Origin: Streptomyces sp. DSM 15324
GTDB lineage: Bacteria; Actinomycetota; Actinomycetes; Streptomycetales; Streptomycetaceae
Length of the DNA stretch: 64,000 bases
Assembly (NCBI RefSeq): GCF_001514285.1
Contig: NZ_KQ949032.1
Coordinates: 248,001 to 312,000, forward strand
Reading direction: 5' to 3'
Every line of letters starts with the position of its first letter. Within the stretch, counting starts at the first letter, position 1. The notes beneath the pieces were generated by a model that did not search any database, was not told where the DNA came from, and saw only the letters and a program-made list of their open reading frames with translations. Shown piece after piece: positions 42,423 through 50,070 of the stretch. Made by a program: the position numbers and the translations under genes.

Positions 42423-43214
42423 ATGGCCGAGACCGGCAAGGACGCCAAGCACCACAGCGTGTGGCTGGAGGGCAGGGCGCGGCGGCGCGGCCGGGGCGGC
42501 GGCCAGCCCTCCGGACTCGACCGGACCCGGATCACCGAGGTCACCGTACGGCTGCTGGACGCGGAGGGTCTCGCCAAGTTCTCCATGCGGCGACTGGCGG
42601 CCGAGCTGAACGTGACGGCGATGTCCGTGTACTGGTACGTCGACACCAAGGACGACCTGCTCGAACTCGCCCTGGACGCCACCTTCGAGGGCATGCGGCT
42701 GCCCGACCCGGCGCGCCAGGACGAGGACTGGCGCGACCAGCTGCGCGCCCTGGCCCGCTCCTACCGCGCCCTGCTGGTCCGCCACCCCTGGGTGTCCCCG
42801 CTGGCGGGCACGTTCCTCAACATCGGGCCGAACCACCTCGCGTTCTCCCGCACCGTCCAGCAGGTGGTCCGCCGCACCGGTCTGCCCACCCACGGGCTGG
42901 CGGCGGCCACCTCCGCCGTCTTCCAGTTCGTGTACGGCTACGGCACGATCGAGGGCCACTTCATCACCCGCTCCGCAGCCGTCGGCCTGACCCCCGACGC
43001 CTACTTCCGCCAGGCCCTCACCACGGTCACCCAGGCCCCCCAGGCCGCCGACGTCGTCAAGGAGAGCGAGGACATCATGGCGGCCCGGGGCGGCGACACG
43101 GTCGAGGAGATGTGGGAGAGGGACTTCGATTACGCCTTGGACCTGCTGATCGCAGGAATCGAAGCGATGGCGGCCAGGGCCGAGGCGGCCAAGGCCGAGG
43201 CCAAGGACAGCTAG
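42423..43214 (+). CDS. TetR-family regulator with TetR_C-type ligand domain
   Basis: A 263-residue regulator, ATG 42423 with GAGGAGGAAGG upstream. A basic N-terminal extension (GRARRRGRGGGQPSG) precedes the helix-turn-helix (RITEVTVRLLDAEGLAKFSM, RRLAAELNVTAMSVYWYVDT). The longer C-terminal domain resembles that of tetracycline-repressor relatives. The C-terminal tail has Ala/Lys/Glu repeats (AEAAKAEAK). It may control the MFS exporter upstream, whose promoter has a TetR-like palindrome, but this is inference. Confidence 0.9.
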   Translation: MAETGKDAKHHSVWLEGRARRRGRGGGQPSGLDRTRITEVTVRLLDAEGLAKFSMRRLAAELNVTAMSVYWYVDTKDDLLELALDATFEGMRLPDPARQDEDWRDQLRALARSYRALLVRHPWVSPLAGTFLNIGPNHLAFSRTVQQVVRRTGLPTHGLAAATSAVFQFVYGYGTIEGHFITRSAAVGLTPDAYFRQALTTVTQAPQAADVVKESEDIMAARGGDTVEEMWERDFDYALDLLIAGIEAMAARAEAAKAEAKDS

Positions 43215-43223
43215 CCAGGTTCC

Positions 43224-43265
43224 AGGGGCGCAGGGCACTGCGCGACAAGCCACAACGCACCCGCA
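43224..43265. repeat. Copy of a widespread Streptomyces intergenic element
   Basis: The sequence around GGGCACTGCGCGACAAGCC after the TetR stop matches the pattern GGGGAACTGCGCGACnnGCCAC seen again at 55904-55950. In my recollection this element is scattered between genes in Streptomyces genomes. It is followed by a CACCCGCACCCCG-type simple repeat up to 43310. Confidence 0.6.
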
Positions 43266-43350
43266 CCCCGCACCCGCACCCCAACACCCGCACTCCGAAC
43301 CCGTGCCCCGCACCCCTCAGGATGCCGGGGCGCCCCGGGTCAGCAGGCGC

Positions 43351-43821
43351 TCACCCCTGCGGAGCGAGCCGCGCGGGAAAGCCGCCGGTCGCGACCGGCC
43401 CCCACCGCACGGGGGTGATCCGGATGATCGACTTCCCCTGGCGCACCATCGCCGCCCGGTACTCCTCCCAGTCGGGATGCTCCCCCGCGATGTTGCGGAA
43501 GTACTCCACCAGCGGCTCGACGGACTCCGGCACGTCGAGCACCTCCGCGGTCCCGTCGATCTGCACCCACGGCCCGTCCCAGTCGTCGCTGAGGACGAGC
43601 ACGCTCACGCGCTCGTCCCGCTTGGCGTTGCGCGTCTTGGCCCGCTCGGGGTAGGTGGAGACGACGATCCGCCCCGAGTCGTCGACGCCGCAGGTCAGCG
43701 GGGACGCCTGGGGCCCGCCGTCACCCCGCCGGGTCAGCAGGATCGCGCGGTGACGGGGTCGTACGAAGTCCAGCAGCTCGTCGAGCGAGACGGTCGTGTT
43801 GGTCGCGATGTTCGGTGCCAT
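43351..43821 (-). CDS. PPOX-class F420-dependent flavin-fold oxidoreductase
   Basis: A 156-residue split-beta-barrel protein. LDFVRPRHRAILLTRRGDGG, ASPLTCGVDDSGRIVVSTYP, ERAKTRNAKRDERVSVLVLS and YFRNIAGEHPDWEEYRAAMV match F420/FMN-binding PPOX-class enzymes of actinobacteria. These reduce varied substrates using F420 or bind flavin/haem intermediates. It starts 4 bp after the YceI stop and is the last gene of the leftward MarR-MFS-YceI operon. Confidence 0.92.
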   Translation of the reverse strand: MAPNIATNTTVSLDELLDFVRPRHRAILLTRRGDGGPQASPLTCGVDDSGRIVVSTYPERAKTRNAKRDERVSVLVLSDDWDGPWVQIDGTAEVLDVPESVEPLVEYFRNIAGEHPDWEEYRAAMVRQGKSIIRITPVRWGPVATGGFPARLAPQG

Positions 43822-43825
43822 GCCG

Positions 43826-44692
43826 TCAGCCTAGGTGGACGCGGGGCTTCCGCACGTGACCCGGCCGGTCCTGCGCACCGGGCAGCGACTCGCCCCGCAC
43901 CGCCTGCACCTCCAGCTCCACCTTCAGGGTCGTACCGATCGCGGCGATGCCCGCCCGGACGACCTGGTTGTAGTTCATCGCGAAGTCCTCGCGGTGGAGT
44001 TCGGCCGTCGCGCGGAAGGCGGCCCGGGTGCCGCCCCAGGGGTCGGCGCCGGTGCCGAGGCAGGCGAGGTCCAGGTCGACGGGCCGTACGACTCCCCGCA
44101 GGGACAGCTCGCCGTGGACGGTCCAGCGGTCGGGTCCCGCGACCGTCAGCCCGGTCGAGCGGTAGGTGATCTCCGGGTGCTCCTCGACGTCCAGGAAGTC
44201 CGCCGACCGCAGATGCGTGTCGCGCGTGCCGTTGCCGGTGTCGAGGGAGCCGGCCCGGATCACCGCCTCCACCCGGGATTTCGTCACGTCGTCCGCGGCG
44301 ATCTCGATCGACGCCGAGAAGTCGGTGAAGTGGCCCCGCACACTGGAGAGGCCAAGGTGCCGGGCGACCGCGGCGACCGTGGAGTGCGCCGGGTCGACCG
44401 TCCACGGCCCGGGCGCCGGCAGCTCCGTCCCGCCCTGCCGGGCCAGCGTCACCGTGCCCACCTCGACCCGGCCGCCCGCGGTGACGAGCGCGGTGGAGGC
44501 GACGGGCGCGTACCCGACGGCCGTGACGATCACGGTGTACGGCCCCGGCGCGAGCCCCGACGCGTCGCGCACGACGCCCTCGTCGTCCGCCTCGGCCCGC
44601 AGCTTCTGCGTCCCGGCCATGTCGGTCACCGTGACGACCGCGTGCGACACGGCCCATCCGTCGCGGGTGCGGATCCTCGCGGTCAGTGCCAT
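43826..44692 (-). CDS. YceI-family lipocalin-like protein with N-terminal carboxypeptidase-regulatory-like domain
   Basis: A 288-residue protein. Residues 1-85 form a small beta-sandwich repeat (WAVSHAVVTVTDMAGTQKLR, GLAPGPYTVIVTAVGYAPVA) of the same type found three times at the end of the neighbouring MFS protein. Residues 95-270 are a YceI domain (WTVDPAHSTVAAVARHLGLS, VRGHFTDFSASIEI, FAMNYNQVVRAGIAAIGTTL), a lipocalin-like barrel that binds isoprenoids or fatty amides. There is no signal peptide, unlike many YceI proteins. The shared extra domain suggests it works with the exporter. Confidence 0.9.
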   Translation of the reverse strand: MALTARIRTRDGWAVSHAVVTVTDMAGTQKLRAEADDEGVVRDASGLAPGPYTVIVTAVGYAPVASTALVTAGGRVEVGTVTLARQGGTELPAPGPWTVDPAHSTVAAVARHLGLSSVRGHFTDFSASIEIAADDVTKSRVEAVIRAGSLDTGNGTRDTHLRSADFLDVEEHPEITYRSTGLTVAGPDRWTVHGELSLRGVVRPVDLDLACLGTGADPWGGTRAAFRATAELHREDFAMNYNQVVRAGIAAIGTTLKVELEVQAVRGESLPGAQDRPGHVRKPRVHLG

Positions 44693-44720
44693 CTCAGGTA
44701 ACTCCTCGTGGGAAAGAACG

Positions 44721-44758
44721 GGGCGGGGGCGGCGGGGTACACCCCGCCGCCCCCGCCC
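44721..44758 (-). terminator. Very strong hairpin between MFS and YceI genes
   Basis: GGGCGGGGGCGGCGGGGT (44721-44738) is perfectly complementary to ACCCCGCCGCCCCCGCCC (44741-44758), an 18-bp stem with almost no loop, lying in the 75-bp gap inside the operon. It may terminate part of the transcripts or protect the upstream mRNA. Confidence 0.75.
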
Positions 44759-44767
44759 GCGGTCGTG

Positions 44768-47260
44768 CTACTCGCCCGGGTGGGCGAGCTCGATGTCATG
44801 GCCGTCGACGCCGGCCCCGGTCACCGTCAGCGCACTGGCCACCGGCGGATAGCCGGTCGCGATGACCGTGTACTCGCCGCCGTCCAGGTCCGCGAAGGCG
44901 TACGCCCCGTCCGCGCCGGTCGTGGCCGAGCCCAGGACGTTGCCCGCCGCGTCGACGAGCGTCACCCGCGCGTCGGCCAGCGGCCCGTGCGGCGCCCGGA
45001 CGACTCCCCGGAGCTGCGCGCCCGCGTCGAGCGCGACCTCCAGCCGGGTCACCCCGGTCCCGCCGATCTCCACGGGCAGCGCCCGCGGCCGGAACCCGGC
45101 GGCGTTCACCGCGACGGTCACCGCACCCGGCACCAGCTCGCCGACGGCGAACTCCCCCTGGTCACCGGTGGCCGCGGTGGCCAGCAGCTCGCCGCGCACA
45201 TCGGTGACGACGACCATCGCGTCCTTGACGCCCTCCCCCGAACCGGAGGCCCGCACCGACCCGCTGAGCCCACTGGTCCCGCTGAGCAGGATGTCGTACG
45301 CGAGCGGCTCGCCGTTCACGACGATCGTGGAGGCCTGCGGCTGGAACCCGTCCGCCGCGGCGATCAGGACGTACGACCCGGTCCCGGGCGCGTCCAGTGC
45401 GTAGGCACCGTCGGCCTGCGCGACCGACCGGCCCAGTTGCCGTCCGGCCAGGGAGATCAGCGTGACGGCGGCCTGCGGGACCGGCGCGCTCTCCGCGCCC
45501 CGGACGACACCGCGGACGGGGACACCGGAACCGGGCTCCTGGACGGGTCCGGGCGCGTGCTGCTGGTCCACCGGCGCGGGAGCCGTCGCGTCCGCCTGCG
45601 CCTCTGCGTGCGCCTCCGCCGGGGTCAGCTCCTCGGCCTCGGCCTCGGCCTCCGTCTCCGCCTCCGTCTCCGCCGCGTGGGCCAGCGCGCCCTTCGTCCG
45701 CAGCGGGATCTCCTTGATGAACAGGGTGATCAGGAAGGCGAGCAGGGCCAGCCCGGAGGCGATCAGGAAGATGTCCGCGATGCCGTGGCCGTACGCGTCC
45801 TCCATCACCGTGCGCAGCGGCGCGGGCAGCTTGTCCATGTCCGGGATCGTGCCGGAGGAGCTGGAACCGGAGGCGAGCGCGGCGTACTTCGGGCCGAGAC
45901 CGGCGATGCCGTCCTTGGCGTAGTCGGTGATGCGGTCGGCCATGACGGCACCGAGCGCCGAGACGCCCATCGCCCCGCCGAGGGAGCGGAAGAAGGTGAC
46001 GGTCGAGCTGGCGGAGCCGAGATCCTTCGGGTCCACCTGGTTCTGCGTGGACAGCACCAGGTTCTGCATCATCATGCCGACGCCGAGGCCCAGCAGCGCC
46101 ATGAAGACAGCGGTCTTCCAGTAGTCCGTGTCGTAGCGGATGGTGCCCAGCAGACCGAGGCCCGCCGTGATGAGCACACCGCCGCTGACCAGCCAGACCT
46201 TCCACTTGCCGGTGCGGGTGATGAACTGCCCGGAGACGGTGGAGGAGACGAACAGACCGCCGATCATCGGGATGGTGAGCACCCCGGACATGGTCGGGGA
46301 CTCGTCGCGGGCCAACTGGAAGTACTGGGCGAAGAACACCGTGCCGGAGAACATCGCCACGCCCACGAACATCGAGGCGATGGAGGAGAGGGTGATGGTC
46401 CGGTTGCGGAACAGCCGCAGCGGGATGATCGGCTCGGCGGCCTTCGACTCGACCAGCACGAACACCGCGCCGAGCAGGACCGAGCCCGCGACCATCGTGT
46501 ACGTCTGCCAGGACAGCCAGTCGTACTTGTCACCCGCGAAGGTGACCCAGACGAGCAGCAGGGAGACGGCGGCGGAGATGAAGAACGCGCCGGCCCAGTC
46601 GACCTTCACGTCCCGCTTCACGACCGGCAGGTGCAGGGTCTTCTGCAGCACGATCAGCGCGATCACGGCGAAGGGGACGCCGACGTAGAAGCACCAGCGC
46701 CAGCCCAGCCACGAGGTGTCGGTGATGACACCGCCGAGCAGCGGGCCGCCGACGGTGGCGACGGCGAAGGTCGCGCCGAGGTAGCCGGAGTAGCGGCCGC
46801 GCTCCCGCGGCGAGATCATCGCGGCCATCACGATCTGCGCGAGGGCGGAGAGACCGCCGACGCCGACGCCCTGCACGACACGGCAGGCGATCAGCATGCC
46901 GGGGTTCTGCGAGAGCCCGGCGGCCGCCGATCCGAGGACGTAGACGACCAGCGCGATCTGGACGAGCGCCTTCTTGTCGTAGAGGTCGGCGAGCTTGCCC
47001 CACAGCGGGGTGGTCGCGGTCATCGCCAGCAGGGTGGCGGTGACCACCCAGGTGTAGGCGGACTGGCCGCCGCCGAGGTCGCCGATGATCTCCGGGAGGG
47101 CGTTGGAGACGATCGTGGACGACAGGATCGCCACGAACATGCCGAGCAGAAGGCCGGACAGGGCCTCCATGATCTGCCGGTGCGTCATCGGGGCGTGGGC
47201 GTCGTGCCCGCCCCCGTGCTTGGCGTGGGCCCGCACACCGGCCGGTGTGGTCGTTGCCAT
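44768..47260 (-). CDS. DHA2-type MFS exporter fused to three carboxypeptidase-regulatory-like repeats
   Basis: An 830-residue protein. Residues 1-520 are a 14-helix EmrB/QacA transporter (IMEALSGLLLGMFVAILSST, TPLWGKLADLYDKKALVQIA as motif A, RVVQGVGVGGLSALAQIVMA). After an acidic Ala/Glu linker (ETEAETEAEAEAEELTPAE) come three beta-sandwich repeats at about 590-660, 665-740 and 750-825, each with GxYxxxxLxxGxYTVxxxAxGYxP-like sequence (for example YTVIATGYPPVA). If the helix count is right the repeats face the cytoplasm. Ordinary members are about 500 residues, so the fusion is unusual. MarR lies 13 bp upstream and is the likely controller. Confidence 0.93.
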   Translation of the reverse strand: MATTTPAGVRAHAKHGGGHDAHAPMTHRQIMEALSGLLLGMFVAILSSTIVSNALPEIIGDLGGGQSAYTWVVTATLLAMTATTPLWGKLADLYDKKALVQIALVVYVLGSAAAGLSQNPGMLIACRVVQGVGVGGLSALAQIVMAAMISPRERGRYSGYLGATFAVATVGGPLLGGVITDTSWLGWRWCFYVGVPFAVIALIVLQKTLHLPVVKRDVKVDWAGAFFISAAVSLLLVWVTFAGDKYDWLSWQTYTMVAGSVLLGAVFVLVESKAAEPIIPLRLFRNRTITLSSIASMFVGVAMFSGTVFFAQYFQLARDESPTMSGVLTIPMIGGLFVSSTVSGQFITRTGKWKVWLVSGGVLITAGLGLLGTIRYDTDYWKTAVFMALLGLGVGMMMQNLVLSTQNQVDPKDLGSASSTVTFFRSLGGAMGVSALGAVMADRITDYAKDGIAGLGPKYAALASGSSSSGTIPDMDKLPAPLRTVMEDAYGHGIADIFLIASGLALLAFLITLFIKEIPLRTKGALAHAAETEAETEAEAEAEELTPAEAHAEAQADATAPAPVDQQHAPGPVQEPGSGVPVRGVVRGAESAPVPQAAVTLISLAGRQLGRSVAQADGAYALDAPGTGSYVLIAAADGFQPQASTIVVNGEPLAYDILLSGTSGLSGSVRASGSGEGVKDAMVVVTDVRGELLATAATGDQGEFAVGELVPGAVTVAVNAAGFRPRALPVEIGGTGVTRLEVALDAGAQLRGVVRAPHGPLADARVTLVDAAGNVLGSATTGADGAYAFADLDGGEYTVIATGYPPVASALTVTGAGVDGHDIELAHPGE

Positions 47261-47273
47261 GGTCTTCCTTCTC

Positions 47274-47780
47274 TTACGCGGGTGTACGGGTGGTCTCGTG
47301 CAACGGGGGAGGCGGTGGCGGCTGGGGTGGCGGCTGCCGGTGCGGGGTGGTCCGGCCGTCGCCGAAGCTGGCGCGCAGCCGGGTCATCAGCCGGATGAGC
47401 TGGCCGATCTCGTCGTCGGACCAGTCGCGGAGGCGCTCCGCCAGCAGGGCGACACTGCGCCGGGACAGCTCGGCGAGCACCGCGCCGCCCTCGGGGGTGA
47501 GGCGCAGGATGCGCGAGCGCTTGTCCGCCGGGTCCGGGGAACGGTCGATCCAGCCGCGCTCGGCGAGATGGGCGACATGGCGGCTGGTCACCGACATGTC
47601 GACCGCGAGCAGCTCGGAGAGATTGCTCATGCGCATGTCTCCGTGGCGGCCGAGGAGGGCGAGCACGGCGGCGGAGCCGGGGGAGCAGTCGGCCGGGGTG
47701 ATCCGTCCGAGGTCCCGCTTCACGACTGAGAAGGCACTGAGCTGACGCACCAGTTCCTCGTACTGCGTCTGCGCGGCCAT
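47274..47780 (-). CDS. MarR-family regulator of the exporter operon
   Basis: A 168-residue winged-helix regulator. ATG 47780 follows GGGAGG. DNA-binding core: GSAAVLALLGRHGDMRMSNL, SELLAVDMSVTSRHVAHLAE, RGWIDRSPDPADKRSRILRL. The last 30 residues are Pro/His-rich. It is the first gene of the operon, and two TTGC-N5-GCAA palindromes immediately upstream are its probable operators, so it likely represses itself and the exporter. Confidence 0.92.
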   Translation of the reverse strand: MAAQTQYEELVRQLSAFSVVKRDLGRITPADCSPGSAAVLALLGRHGDMRMSNLSELLAVDMSVTSRHVAHLAERGWIDRSPDPADKRSRILRLTPEGGAVLAELSRRSVALLAERLRDWSDDEIGQLIRLMTRLRASFGDGRTTPHRQPPPQPPPPPPLHETTRTPA

Positions 47781-47798
47781 CGCACCTCCCTTGGTTTG

Positions 47799-47840
47799 TT
47801 GCTTGGGGCAACCATAGAAACGATTGGTTGCCGCAGGCAA
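47799..47840 (-). promoter_or_regulatory. Twin operators for the MarR-MFS operon
   Basis: TTGCTTGGGGCAA (47799-47811) and TTGCCGCAGGCAA (47828-47840) share the frame TTGC-N5-GCAA; the two sites are also arranged as a larger inverted repeat (arms 13 of 15 identical). Centres are 29 bp apart, close to three helical turns, 19-60 bp before the MarR start. Confidence 0.7.
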
Positions 47841-47849
47841 ATAAAAGAG

Positions 47850-48960
47850 GGGGGGTGGCCGCAAAAAGTTGGCAAAGGCAAGTATTGCGGGGGTAAACGG
47901 GCAGGTGGGCGGCGGCGAGGACGGCCGGAAGCGGGCGCCTCTGCGGGTGTCCTCACGGGACCTTGTGGCGGGACCTTGTAGCGGGGCCTGGTGGGCGGGC
48001 CTTGTGGCGGGGCCTGGTAGCCGACCTTGTGCCGGGCCTGGTGCCGGATCTCGTGCCGGGCCTGGTGCCGGGCCTGGTGCCGGGCCTTGTCCCGGACCGC
48101 GTCCCGGACCGCGTCCCGGACCGCGTCCCGGACCGCGTGCCGGGCCTCGTCCCGGGCGTTGTGGCGGGGCTTGTGCCAGCATCGTGCCGGGCCTGGAGCT
48201 GGGCCTTGTGCTGGTGTGTCGTCCCGGACCACGTGCCGGGCCTGGTGCCGGACCGCGCGGCGGACCTTTCGCCGGGTCTTGTCCCGGGACCACGTGCCGG
48301 GCCTGGTGGCGGGCCTCGTCCCGGCCCTTGTGCCAGCCTCGTGCCGGGCCTTATGGCGGGCCTGGTGGCGGGCCTCGTCCCGGGCGTTGTGGCGGGCCTT
48401 ATGCCAGCCTCGTGCCGGACCGCGTGCCGGGTCTGGTGGCGGGCCTCGTCCCGGGCGTTGTGGCGGGCCTTATGCCAGCCTCGTGCCGGACCGCGTGCCG
48501 GGTCTGGTGGCGGGCCTCGTCCCTGACCTTGTGCCGGGCCTTGTCCCGGGACCATGTGGCGGGCCTCGTCCCGGACCACGTGGCGGGCCTGGTGGCGGGT
48601 CTCGTCCCGGGCCGCGTGCCGGGCCTGGTGGCGGACCGTGTCCCGGGCTTTGTGCCGGGCCTGGTGGCGGACCTCGTCCCGCATCGCGTCCCGGTCCCTG
48701 TGCCGGGCTGGTGGCGGACCTCGTGCCGGGCCTGGTGGCGGACCTCGTCCCGCATCGCGTCCCGGTCCTTGTGCCGGGCCTGGTGGCGGGCCTTGTGCTG
48801 GTGTCGCCCCGCCCCTGTGCCGGACCGCGTTCCGGTCCTTGTGCCCGGCCTGGTGCCGGACCGCGTCCGGACCGCATGGCCGCGTGCCGGGCCGCGTGCC
48901 GGGCCGCGTGCCGGCCGCGTGCCGGACCCCCGCTTGGGCCGTCGCCGTCGTTTTCGCTAG
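47850..48960. repeat. Degenerate repeat array of about 1.1 kb (12-bp base unit)
   Basis: From about 47940 the DNA is built from drifting copies of a 12-bp unit, GTGCCGGGCCTG and variants (GTCCCGGACCGC, GTGGCGGGCCTC), with four consecutive exact GTCCCGGACCGC-type copies near 48092-48140. Higher-order duplication is visible: a segment starting at 48381 recurs at 48452 (period 71, not a multiple of three), and another around 48660-48705 recurs near 48720-48765. Long open frames cross it on both strands, giving VPGL/VPDR or ARHQARDE-like low-complexity text, but frames shift between duplicates. No ribosome site or start is convincing. I treat it as non-coding. The first 90 bp (47850-47940) are ordinary sequence. 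Confidence 0.8.
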
Positions 48961-48971
48961 GGTCTCTGGCC

Positions 48972-49172
48972 ATGGCTAACACCCAGGGCCCGCAGGGCAA
49001 TCACGACCCCGCCGGCAGCACCCAGATGTTCCGCGCGTTCGTCGACGAGGGCGGCCCCCAGGCCACCTCCCGTCAGGCGCCCGCGCCGGCCGGTCCCCGC
49101 CTCGGTCTGATCATCGGCATCGTCGCCGCCGTGGCGATCGTGGCGGCGGTCGCCTGGCTGGCGCTGAAGTAA
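48972..49172 (+). CDS. Small single-helix membrane protein
   Basis: A 66-residue protein at ATG 48972, MANTQGPQGNHDPAGSTQMF, followed by RAFVDEGGP and one C-terminal membrane helix (LGLIIGIVAAVAIVAAVAWL). It looks tail-anchored with the hydrophilic part in the cytoplasm. I do not know its function. Possible -10 element TAGGGT lies at 48959-48964, right at the end of the repeat array, so the array borders its promoter. Confidence 0.75.
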   Translation: MANTQGPQGNHDPAGSTQMFRAFVDEGGPQATSRQAPAPAGPRLGLIIGIVAAVAIVAAVAWLALK

Positions 49173-49181
49173 CCGACGCCC

Positions 49182-49925
49182 CTACTCCCACCGCACCGAC
49201 ACCTTCCGCGTCTCGACCCGCGTCCCCGGCGGCACCCTCCAGGCCTCGACGCACACCGTCCAGGTCCGCTCCTTGCGCTCACCGGGGGCGAGGGGCGCGG
49301 GGAACACCACCGTCGACTCGACGGTGGACCAGTCGATGCCGAGGGCGTCGACGACGTGCGTCCCGAAGGTGACCGCGCCCGACCGCACCGGCACGCCACC
49401 CGCATTGCGGAAGGCCGGCGTCACGTCCTCGCACCGGCGGTGCTCGGTGGGCGTGCGTACGGGATCGCTCGTGAGCGGGGCGACGGCGGCGGCCGTGCCG
49501 GTGGGTTGGGGCAAGGGCGGCGGTGACGGCACCTGCGGCGATGGGCCGCCCGCGTCCGAGCCCATGTCAGTGCCCCCCTCCGCGCCCGCACCGACGCCTG
49601 CGTCCGCATCCCCGCCCGGGCCCGTGGTCCGCGGGGGTGAGCCGGCACCCGGCGCGGGCGGGGCCGGCCGCCGACGTCCCAGGGGCGCCCGGAGTCCTCG
49701 TCGCCGGCGCCGACGACGGGCCGGTGGTGTCCGTCGGTCCGTCCAGCGGCACCAGCCGTACGCCTCCCGTGGGCGCCGCCGACGGCGGTCTCCCGCCCGG
49801 GGCGCCGACCGCGACGCAGTCCCGGCCGTGCCCGCCACCGCCGTACGCCATGAGGGCGCCCGCCGCCCCGGCCCCGACGACGACGGCCGCCGACAGCCCC
49901 CACAGGGCCCGCCGACGGCCGCGTG
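49182..49925 (-). pseudogene. Membrane-anchored Pro-rich protein gene with an apparent frameshift
   Basis: The N-terminal part reads in one frame: basic segment, membrane helix (ALWGLSAAVVVGAGAAGALM), AYGGGGHGRDCVAVGAPGGR, VRLVPLDGPTDT. The C-terminal part reads in another frame: a Pro/Gly linker then CEDVTPAFRNAGGVPVRSGA, HVVDALGIDWSTVESTVVFP, TWTVCVEAWRVPPGTRVE. Both have strong coding bias; the switch lies around 49640-49690 in a GC-rich tract. No start codon was found upstream of the helix in the N-terminal frame; ATG 49851 lies after it. A true frameshift mutation or a base-calling error are equally possible. Confidence 0.55.
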
Positions 49926-49986
49926 ACCGTTCCGACCTTGCTTCCGCTGTCGCGCGTATCGCGAACGTGCGGCTGGCAGTGCGTCA

Positions 49987-50070
49987 GTAAGGAACCGGCT
50001 GTAGGGAACTCATCGTAGGGAACCCGCCGTAAGGAACCCTCGGTCAGGAACCCTCGGTCAGGAACCCTCT
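49987..50070. repeat. 14-bp tandem repeat, six copies, ending at the sigN stop
   Basis: Six contiguous 14-bp units with core GTMRGGAACY (for example GTCAGGAACCCTCG, GTAAGGAACCCTCG, GTAGGGAACCCGCC) run from 49987 to 50070. The last unit touches the stop codon of the leftward sigma gene (50070-50072). Confidence 0.9.

Noticed and set aside
44708..47398. An 896-codon plus-strand open frame
   Set aside because: Antisense to the MFS fusion gene, with no ribosome site and no recognisable domain.
47869..49172. Several 180-380 codon open frames through the repeat array, one continuous with the small membrane protein
   Set aside because: They are low-complexity, overlap each other on both strands, and duplicated segments fall out of frame. 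The membrane protein has its own start at 48972.
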